Shown here piece after piece: positions 35,315-41,875 of a stretch of DNA of 64,000 bases. The position numbers and the translations under genes are program-made. The stretch's first letter is position 1; every line of letters begins with the position of its first letter. This DNA comes from Chloroflexota bacterium (GTDB lineage: Bacteria; Chloroflexota; FW602-bin22; JACPRP01), in contig JACQUC010000114.1 in NCBI GenBank assembly GCA_016210495.1, positions 12,006-76,005 on the forward strand, given 5' to 3'. The notes beneath the pieces are model-generated. The model saw nothing but the letters and a program-made list of their open reading frames with translations. It did not search any database and was not told the origin of the DNA.

Positions 35315-37162
35315 ACCAGAGTTGCAGCGATTCTGTTTGTGATGGCGATCTTGCTGGCGGCTACCTGTGAAGCGCCTGCCGCACTGACACGTTGGAACAT
35401 CAGGGTCACGGCTCCGCTCCTGGACCCAGGCGTGCCGGCGGCGGTGATGGCCCTCGACGCGGAAGCTCCGAGGCCAGACCTACCCGCCGACGTGTTGATT
35501 GTCACGGGCGCCGAGGCTGAATCGAACGCCAACACAAACCTCCGACGCATTGCCGAGTTCTACGGACTCACGTGGACGCGGCTAAGTGTGTCGGACAAAG
35601 CACTCTTCGAAACCGACTTCAAAGACAAGAGCGACCAGCCGTACACGGCGGTGCAGATCGATTTCCCAGTCCTACGGGGGCTGAGCGAGCCCCAGCTAGC
35701 TGCTCTCAGGACAGTGCTGGAGAAATTCCCTATCAACCTGCTGGTGACCGGCGTGACGTCGGAGCACGATTCCCTGGCAACCTTGACCGGGGGCGCGATT
35801 CGCGGCAGCCGCAAGCCCACGGACAGCTCAACGGACTACAACATCTCGGCGCGATTCCCGGACATCGCGCGGCAGCTTGCCGGCCAGAGAATAGAAAACA
35901 GAGCTCCTCAGCCAGATAGTGCTCTCGTAGCGACGTCGTCGAACCCCAAAGTCGAGGTCGTCGTGAGTGCCACCGACGATACGGGCGCGTCTTATCCAGT
36001 CTTCGTTAGATACAGGGCTGGTATGGGCTCGATTTTCGTGCAGTCATACGCGCCTACCCAGAACCTCGATGCGATCCCAATGTGGGATCTGTACTACTCC
36101 TTCCGTAGCGGCGATGGGAAGACGCTAATGATGCGCTACTTCCCAGAGATCGTGCCCACGATGATGTTTACCCGCTACGCCGCCGGAGATCGAGCCTGGC
36201 ACTCGGACGCGCACTATGCCAACCTGACCATCGACGATCCCCCGCTGCAGCAACCGTTCTGGGCAGAGAAGTGGACGGCGAGCTTCTACACTGATCTGCT
36301 GCGAGAGATGCAGGCGAGCAACTTCCACACTACGATCGCCTTTGTTCCATCGAACTACCTCAGCAGCAAGCCTGATGTCGCCAAACTCTTCCGAGAACAT
36401 CCCGAGCGCTTCTCGTTGGCGATCCACGGCAACAATCACGCTTGTCCCGAGTTCCCGCCTGACGCCAGCGACGCGGACAGAGAGGCGACGGCAGGACAGG
36501 CTCTGTCACGAATGGAAAGGCATCTGAGCCTCACTGGTGTTGGCTACGGCCGAATTATGATTTTCCCCTGCGAGGAGTTCGACCTGCGCGCGCTGGCAAC
36601 GGTGAAGAAATTCAATTTCAACCTTGCGGTGAGTACGTCAAACGCCCCCCGCAACGCGAAACCCAGCAAGAGTCGAACGTTTCGAATGTATCAGGCGGAC
36701 CTGGACTACGGCAACTTCCCGATAACCCACCGGGGGCAGGTGACACAGACGGTCTACCCTGTCGACCTGTTTCTGGACAAGCCCGTCTTGCTCTTCGAGC
36801 ACTCGACGTTCTTCAAGGACGCGCCGGGAAGCTTCGGCCCGTGGGCGGACAGGATCAACCAGGTGCAAGGCGGCGTCGAGTGGAGAAGCCTGGACTACAT
36901 TGCCAAGCGCCTGTACCTCAAGAAAACCAACCGCGACGGCACCGTCGACGTCAAGTTTTATGGCAACAACGTCGTCCTGAGAAATGATTCACAAACCGCC
37001 AACCTTTTTCATCTCAGCAAGCCCGAGACGCTGAACGTGTCCATACGCAACGTTACCATCGACGGCGCGCCAGTGGCCTACAGAGTTGAGAACGGTGTGC
37101 TACGGCTTGACGTCTACATTCCGGAGCGTGTCCAAGTTGAGGTGGCCATAAACTATAGCTAG
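35312..37162 (+). CDS. secreted polysaccharide-deacetylase-like protein (NodB/GH57-38-like fold)
   Basis: 616 residues with a signal peptide (VAAILFVMAILLAATCEAPA). Residues 55-280 form a domain of unknown function, perhaps a class I glutamine-amidotransferase-like Rossmann fold (VLIVTGAEAESN, INLLVTGVTSE). From about 300 a deacetylase-like barrel shows YANLTIDDPPLQQPFW (Asp pair as in motif 1), FHTTIAFVPSNYLSS, FSLAIHGNNHACPEFPPD (His for metal) and RIMIFPCEEFDLRAL. A beta domain closes the protein. It probably modifies or cleaves exported glycan outside the cell. The start ATG lies in a repeat-like sequence with no Shine-Dalgarno, and its stop codon lies within the next repeat element. Confidence 0.8.
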   Translation: MTRVAAILFVMAILLAATCEAPAALTRWNIRVTAPLLDPGVPAAVMALDAEAPRPDLPADVLIVTGAEAESNANTNLRRIAEFYGLTWTRLSVSDKALFETDFKDKSDQPYTAVQIDFPVLRGLSEPQLAALRTVLEKFPINLLVTGVTSEHDSLATLTGGAIRGSRKPTDSSTDYNISARFPDIARQLAGQRIENRAPQPDSALVATSSNPKVEVVVSATDDTGASYPVFVRYRAGMGSIFVQSYAPTQNLDAIPMWDLYYSFRSGDGKTLMMRYFPEIVPTMMFTRYAAGDRAWHSDAHYANLTIDDPPLQQPFWAEKWTASFYTDLLREMQASNFHTTIAFVPSNYLSSKPDVAKLFREHPERFSLAIHGNNHACPEFPPDASDADREATAGQALSRMERHLSLTGVGYGRIMIFPCEEFDLRALATVKKFNFNLAVSTSNAPRNAKPSKSRTFRMYQADLDYGNFPITHRGQVTQTVYPVDLFLDKPVLLFEHSTFFKDAPGSFGPWADRINQVQGGVEWRSLDYIAKRLYLKKTNRDGTVDVKFYGNNVVLRNDSQTANLFHLSKPETLNVSIRNVTIDGAPVAYRVENGVLRLDVYIPERVQVEVAINYS

Positions 37163-37296
37163 TCTTCGGTGCGAAATGCAACAGCGTAGGGGCGAGGTTT
37201 CCTCGCCCTGGGGGCGGGGCGGACATGCGTAGGGGCGTACGTCTCTGTCCGCCCGGGGGGCGGGTCGCGCAGCCATTTCGCACCCAAAACTAGCTA
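37156..37296. repeat. MITE-like element with 23-base terminal inverted repeats and two GTAGGGGC cores
   Basis: The left end (37156-37178, TAGCTAGTCTTCGGTGCGAA...) and right end (37274-37296) are inverted repeats with 3 mismatches in 23. Inside are two tandem GTAGGGGC palindromes: GGCGAGG/CCTCGCC arms from about 37185 and a GGCGTAC...GTCCGCC version from about 37231. No open frame is inside. The left end contains the TAG stop codon of the preceding gene. This is the clearest copy for defining the element's borders. Confidence 0.8.
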
Positions 37297-37319
37297 CGTT
37301 GCGATGCTAGGAGATAAGT

Positions 37320-38540
37320 ATGCTCACCGGACAGGGACTGCTGTGCTTCGCCCCCGAGCCTTGGGACAGCATGTGGCGTAGCAGGCAGTTCATCATGGCT
37401 GAGTTGTCCAAACATAACAAGGTTCTTTTCGTGGAGCCACGCACGTATTTGCGAGACGCGGTCCGGGCGGTCGCGCGGGGCAAGATCAGCCTCGCCGACG
37501 TCGCGCGGCCCAGCTTGCGCCGTGTTTCCCCAAACCTGTACACGTTTCTGCCGCCTGTTCTTGCGCCCGTCAGCGGAAGGTTTCCCTTGAGCACGATGAC
37601 CGATCTCATACGCACTTCCCTCTTGAAGCTAGCCATGCGACGGATAGGCATCGAACATCCCATCCTCTGGCTGGAACGACCAGACGTCTGGGACCAGGTG
37701 GGCAAATTCGACGAGAAACTGCTCGTTTATAGGGTCACCGACGAGTACACCGCTTACGTCGACGTGACGCCAGCAACGCGAGCTTTGATAGAGAGCAGGG
37801 AGCGATACCTGCTGGCAAGAGCTGATCTCGTACTGGTGGCGTCAGATAGTCTTCTCGCCACAAAGGCGCCGTTCAATCCAAGCACATTTCTGCTCTCACA
37901 TGGAGTTGATTTCGCGGCTCACGTACAAGTCGGTACCAACAGCGACGCAGCGCCTCCGGACATTTCGAATCTGCCGAGGCCCATCGTTGGCTATGTTGGC
38001 CTCGTCGGCCGGCGCCTCGATCTCGAGCTGCTGGGACGCCTGGCCGGGTCGAGACCGTCCTGGTCATTGATCTTCGTTGGCGATGTCAACCCCCTCGATT
38101 GCGAAAGTGAGCTAACGGGACTGCGCGAGATGAGTAACGTCCACTTCCTCGGTCGCAAGAAGGTGCGTGAAGTTCCCTCGTACATCCACGCCTTCGACGT
38201 GTGTCTGGTCCCCTACAGGCAGGGTCCCGACGCGCTGAACGCAAACCCGCTAAAGCTGCTGGAGTATCTCGCATGCGGCAAACCCACAGTGTCGATCGAC
38301 ACGCCCGCCGTGCGGTCCTTCGGACAACTCATCAAGATTGCTGGCGACGCCGACTCATTCCTGAGCTGCCTCGAAGCGGCTCTATGCGAAAGAGACGAGG
38401 GTCTGGCGGAGAGGAGACGTGAGGTGGCCAGGGGCAATTCCTGGGGGAGCGTGGCAGAGCGCCTTTCGCTCTTGATAGAAGCGCGCGTGCGCGCAAAGCA
38501 AATCTACAAGGAGACTTGCCTTCGGCAAGGACGAACGTGA
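37320..38540 (+). CDS. glycosyltransferase, GT4-like (TuaH-type)
   Basis: 406 residues, ATG with AGGAGA 6 bases upstream, starting just after the MITE-like element. LLCFAPEPWDSMWRSRQFIM, the KVLFVEPRTYLRDA N-domain, WLERPDVWDQVGKF, and the acidic YRVTDEYTAYVDV are seen in the group of TuaH/WcaC-like glycosyltransferases. C-domain: PIVGYVGLVGRRLDLELLGR, DVCLVPYRQGPDALNANPLK and LLEYLACGKPTVSIDTP, where the usual first Glu of the GT4 motif is absent and ...NPLKLLEYLA is the family variant. Donor unknown. Confidence 0.85.
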   Translation: MLTGQGLLCFAPEPWDSMWRSRQFIMAELSKHNKVLFVEPRTYLRDAVRAVARGKISLADVARPSLRRVSPNLYTFLPPVLAPVSGRFPLSTMTDLIRTSLLKLAMRRIGIEHPILWLERPDVWDQVGKFDEKLLVYRVTDEYTAYVDVTPATRALIESRERYLLARADLVLVASDSLLATKAPFNPSTFLLSHGVDFAAHVQVGTNSDAAPPDISNLPRPIVGYVGLVGRRLDLELLGRLAGSRPSWSLIFVGDVNPLDCESELTGLREMSNVHFLGRKKVREVPSYIHAFDVCLVPYRQGPDALNANPLKLLEYLACGKPTVSIDTPAVRSFGQLIKIAGDADSFLSCLEAALCERDEGLAERRREVARGNSWGSVAERLSLLIEARVRAKQIYKETCLRQGRT

Positions 38541-38542
38541 CC

Positions 38543-39868
38543 ATGGCTACGTCATCCAGTGAAAAGTATGCCGCCGCTGTCGGCGCGCCCGATCGGCCGG
38601 CGTCGCGACCGCGGCGCGTCTTGTATGTCGAGAAAGCATCAGGCGTCGGAGGATCCACGGTAGGGCTCCACCGCCTGGCGGCAAACCTGGACCGAGCTCG
38701 CTATCAGCCTATCGTGCTGTTCTACGGGCCAAACCAGTACGTGCCGCAGTTCGTAGCGCAGGGCCTTCAAGTGATCGTCCTTGGCCAAAACGGTGCCGAG
38801 CGTGCAAAGTCCGGTACCAGGACTTGGAAGAATAGCGCCCTCGTGCGTACCTTGAAGCGGCTGTCCTGGGTCCGCCGGGCTTACTGTGCGGCCAAGATCT
38901 GCGAAGAGGTCGTATTCAAGACCCTTCCGCAGGCCTGGCATTTGCGCGAGGTCATACACCGCCACCGCATCGACCTCGTCCATCTCAACGACGAGCCGGT
39001 CGGCAACCGCGAGGGCATCATCGCCAGCATGCTTGCCGGCGTGCCCTGCATATGCCACGGTCGGCAATACGGTGAGGCCAGCCAACTTGATCGCGTCCTC
39101 GCAAGGGTCGTCACCTTTGCCATCTACATGTCTTACGCGATGAAGACCTTCTGGGAATCGCACTGGTCTGCTCGACCCGGCCGCGTCGTGTACGACGCCC
39201 TTCCCTTGGATGGCTACCTCGCCGCTCGGGACAGTGGGCCTGTGAGAGCTGAATTCGGACTCGCCGCGGACGACTTCGTCCTAGCTAACGTGGGAAGGAT
39301 CGTGGAATGGAAAGGCCACAAGGTCCTCCTAAGGGCGCTGGCAAGTGCCAGGCGCACGGCACCTACCGTCAAGTGCCTGATTGTCGGCGAGCCGGATCCG
39401 CCGGACGATACCAGGTACATCGGCGAAATCCGCGAGTTGGCCCGTTCGCTGGATGTGGAGGATGCTGTAATCTTCTCGGGCTTCCGCACCGACATCCCGC
39501 GCATCCTCTCCGGCATCGATGTCCTGGTCCACTCGGCCACAGAACCCGAGCCTTTCGGACTCACTTTGATCGAGGGGATGGCCGCGGCCAAGCCCGTAAT
39601 AGGAACAAACGCCGGAGGGGTGCCGGAAATAATCGAGAACGACGGCGTTGGGATACTGGTTCCGCCCGGCGACGTCGAGGCGTTGGCCACAGCCATTACG
39701 ACGCTCGCTCTTGACGGAGCCAAGGCCGTCAAAATGGGCAAGGCGGCTCGCCAGAGCGTCCTACGTCGATTCACCATCGAAAGATTCGTGGCCGAGGTTC
39801 AGGACATATATGACCGTGTGCTTCAACCCAATGAAACAACTGGGCCGGGCCCCTGGATTCGAGGTTGA
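38543..39868 (+). CDS. family 4 glycosyltransferase
   Basis: 441 residues from the ATG at 38543; in-frame GTG at 38537 (AAGGA 5 bases before) and TTG at 38516 are alternatives. N-domain: RVLYVEKASGVGGSTVGLHR, with the Gly-rich acceptor loop, and IDLVHLNDEPVGNREG. C-domain: VLANVGRIVEWKGHKVLLRA, VLVHSATEPEPFGLTLIEGM, with the complete Glu motif, and AAKPVIGTNAGGVPEII. The region between the domains (TLKRLSWVRRAYCAAKICEE) is longer than usual. Its stop overlaps the ribosome site of the next gene. Confidence 0.91.
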   Translation: MATSSSEKYAAAVGAPDRPASRPRRVLYVEKASGVGGSTVGLHRLAANLDRARYQPIVLFYGPNQYVPQFVAQGLQVIVLGQNGAERAKSGTRTWKNSALVRTLKRLSWVRRAYCAAKICEEVVFKTLPQAWHLREVIHRHRIDLVHLNDEPVGNREGIIASMLAGVPCICHGRQYGEASQLDRVLARVVTFAIYMSYAMKTFWESHWSARPGRVVYDALPLDGYLAARDSGPVRAEFGLAADDFVLANVGRIVEWKGHKVLLRALASARRTAPTVKCLIVGEPDPPDDTRYIGEIRELARSLDVEDAVIFSGFRTDIPRILSGIDVLVHSATEPEPFGLTLIEGMAAAKPVIGTNAGGVPEIIENDGVGILVPPGDVEALATAITTLALDGAKAVKMGKAARQSVLRRFTIERFVAEVQDIYDRVLQPNETTGPGPWIRG

Positions 39869-39870
39869 CG

Positions 39871-40884
39871 ATGGTGCGACCGGTGACGTCTAGCTATGCG
39901 GCGATGGGTGCCATCGTAGAGAAGATACTGGCGGAGGGAACGGCCTCTCGCTATGATCCGTGGTTGCAGACCTACTGCGGCTCATTGCGCGAGCCCAGAC
40001 GACTCGATAAGTACGTGAGATACTTGCAGCACATGTTCGCGCTGGCGAGACGGGATGTCGGCGGCCAACGCGTCCTCGACGCTGGGTGCGGGTTCGGCTT
40101 GACGTGCGTGGCCTGCCACTTTCTCGGAGCCAAGGAGGTATACGGGGTTGACATCTACCAGGGAATGGTCAGAACCTTTGCCTCCTACGTGGCCGAGTTC
40201 CTGCCCAATGCGCACATTTACGCCAGGGTCAACGACGTGACGAGCCTCGAGTACGCGGACAACACCTTTGACGTGGTGCTGGCCGTGGAGGCGATTTCCC
40301 ATTTCCATCAGCTCGAGCGCTTCTTCCAGGAAGCTCACAGGGTTTTGCGGCGGGGCGGGGCGCTCTTGATTTCAGACGGGAACAATGCCTGCAACTTCCT
40401 GACCGTTCATAGGACACGAAAGGTCTGGGACTGGTTCGAAAAGGGCATTCCGTGCGGACATCCCGCTGAGAACATTCATGCCAAGCCCTACGAGAAAGTG
40501 AGGGCAGAGATAATTCAACTGACCTATCCGACTCTGCCACACAATGAAGTGCAAGACTTGGCATACCGAACCTACGGTATGGACAAAGAGCAGGTCATAG
40601 CGGCCTGCCGACGATTTCTCGATGAAGGCGTGCGGCCGGAGCGAAGGAATGGCTTGGAGTGTCCCCTGGATCCCATTGGCCACGTCTATATGGAGAGGCT
40701 GCTAGATCCCTTCAAGCTGGCAAGGGGGCTAGACCAGGTCGGCTTCGACGCAAAGGCCTACCCATATCTTGGAGGTGCCAGGGGAGGCATGGTAGGGCTC
40801 CTGGAGCGAGGGTTGCGCCCCCTCAGTGGTTTGGCTATGCACATCGCCAACTGCTACGAGATAGTCGCCGTCAAGCGGGGGTAA
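39871..40884 (+). CDS. class I SAM-dependent methyltransferase
   Basis: 338 residues from the ATG at 39871 (GAGG 6 bases upstream; TTG at 39865 is also in frame and overlaps the previous stop). Motif I is RVLDAGCGFGLTCVACHFLG, then GVDIYQGMV, VNDVTSLEYADNTFDVVLAV and AHRVLRRGGALLISDGNN. A 140-residue C-terminal extension (HAKPYEKVRAEIIQLTYPTL, GGMVGLLERGLRPLSG) has no assignment. It is the last gene of the forward glycan set and is followed by a palindromic element, then by reverse-strand regulators. Confidence 0.86.
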   Translation: MVRPVTSSYAAMGAIVEKILAEGTASRYDPWLQTYCGSLREPRRLDKYVRYLQHMFALARRDVGGQRVLDAGCGFGLTCVACHFLGAKEVYGVDIYQGMVRTFASYVAEFLPNAHIYARVNDVTSLEYADNTFDVVLAVEAISHFHQLERFFQEAHRVLRRGGALLISDGNNACNFLTVHRTRKVWDWFEKGIPCGHPAENIHAKPYEKVRAEIIQLTYPTLPHNEVQDLAYRTYGMDKEQVIAACRRFLDEGVRPERRNGLECPLDPIGHVYMERLLDPFKLARGLDQVGFDAKAYPYLGGARGGMVGLLERGLRPLSGLAMHIANCYEIVAVKRG

Positions 40885-40898
40885 GGCGTTAGTGCTCT

Positions 40899-40951
40899 GC
40901 GAGCGTAGGGGCGGACGGCCCTGTCCGCCCTGGGGGTGGGGCTGCGCTCGC
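40899..40951. repeat. GTAGGGGC-family palindromic element at the end of the forward glycan gene set
   Basis: GCGAGCG at 40899-40905 and CGCTCGC at 40945-40951 enclose GTAGGGGCGGAC-nnnn-GTCCGCCC and a GGGGGTGGGGC tract. It lies between convergent genes and could terminate both. Confidence 0.7.
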
Positions 40952-40987
40952 GCATATCCCGCAATCTAGCGTCCACTACCCAAAGCG

Positions 40988-41320
40988 TTAGTCCGCTTTC
41001 AGAAGACCCAGTGTAGATGCGTGGGCGATCGCTTCCGCGCGCGATCGCTTCCCCAGTTTCTTGACGATGTCGCGAACGCGTCGGCTGGCCAGGCTCGGGC
41101 TTGTGCGCAGCGTGCGAGCGACCTGCTTGTTCCCCGCGCCACTCGCAATCATTTGCAGAACCCTCTGCTCTAGCTCGTTCAAGGCTCCGTCGGGAGGACA
41201 CGTGCCTGGGATTCCCCTGGCGTTGGCCGTCAATATCAAGCCGTACCGGTCCTTCGAAGCGTCGTATGCAATGACGCCAACCACGAGCAGCCCCTCGCCG
41301 AGCAACTGGCTGTCAAGCAT
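40988..41320 (-). CDS. mini LuxR-type HTH regulator, tandem copy 2
   Basis: 110 residues. The C-terminal 60 residues form a LuxR/GerE-type helix-turn-helix (LNELEQRVLQMIASGAGNKQ, VARTLRTSPSLASRRVRDIV). The first 35 residues (VVGVIAYDASKDRYGLILTA) form a short beta-hairpin-like unit shared with the neighbouring copy (VVGLVAYDPSRDLYLLIHSK). No receiver, PAS or autoinducer domain is present, so input through the small unit or by dimer partners is guessed. The gene overlaps its upstream copy by 8 bases and is probably co-translated with it. Targets may include the adjacent reverse-strand surface and glycan genes. Confidence 0.82.
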   Translation of the reverse strand: MLDSQLLGEGLLVVGVIAYDASKDRYGLILTANARGIPGTCPPDGALNELEQRVLQMIASGAGNKQVARTLRTSPSLASRRVRDIVKKLGKRSRAEAIAHASTLGLLKAD

Positions 41321-41648
41321 AGCGCAACCAACCTTCTCGCAGCGCTCTGGCCACGGCTTCGCTGCGACTGACCGCTCCTAGCCGAACGAAAATGCTCTGA
41401 AGATGCCGCTTGGCGGTGTTCAAGCTAATTCCCAGCTTGCGCGCCAGTTCCTCATTGCTGTTGCCCACGGCGACCAGGTGCAGAACCTGCAGCTCGCGAG
41501 GGCTGAGCTCACCTCTGGGTCCCCTCCGCGACTTCTCTCGCTGGCTGCTGGCTTTGCTGTGTATCAAGAGGTAGAGGTCACGCGAAGGATCGTAGGCGAC
41601 CAGACCGACCACGCGCGCGTCGCCATTTCCGTCAACGGACACTCCCAA
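41313..41648 (-). CDS. mini LuxR-type HTH regulator, tandem copy 1
   Basis: The frame is open up to 41759, but its first 37 codons read through a palindromic element. By alignment with the second copy I place the start near TTG 41648, giving 111 residues; the ribosome site is weak and the start uncertain. VVGLVAYDPSRDLYLLIHSK mirrors the other copy. The LuxR-type domain is complete: LSPRELQVLHLVAVGNSNEE, LARKLGISLNTAKRHLQSIF, VRLGAVSRSEAV. An SQREKSRRGPRG hinge is basic. Together the two genes look like a recent duplication that has diverged. Confidence 0.78.
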   Translation of the reverse strand: MGVSVDGNGDARVVGLVAYDPSRDLYLLIHSKASSQREKSRRGPRGELSPRELQVLHLVAVGNSNEELARKLGISLNTAKRHLQSIFVRLGAVSRSEAVARALREGWLRYA

Positions 41649-41672
41649 GAGCTCGTTGCGTGTCGCTCTTTC

Positions 41673-41780
41673 AGCTACCTTAGTTTGTGGTGCGGAATTA
41701 CGGCCCGTAGGGGCAACCCTGCGTGGTTGCCCCGGGGCGGGGCGGGGCATCATCACCATTTCGCACCAAGAATTAGCTTA
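41673..41780. repeat. MITE-like GTAGGGGC element upstream of the mini LuxR genes
   Basis: The left part TAGTTTGTGGTGCGGAATT and right end CATTTCGCACCAAGAATTAG are imperfect inverted repeats matching the ends of the element at 37156-37296. The core is GTAGGGGCAACC-n-GGTTGCCCC with a GGGGCGGGGCGGGGC tract. The element overlaps the 5' region of the first LuxR-type frame and may carry or displace its promoter. Confidence 0.72.
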
Positions 41781-41875
41781 GACTTCGAAGCCAAGCGAAC
41801 TCTCCTTAGATTGTCGCCGAGGTCAGGATGACCTGGCCTCGGCATTCGCGTAGCTATTTGCCGTACCACCCCACA

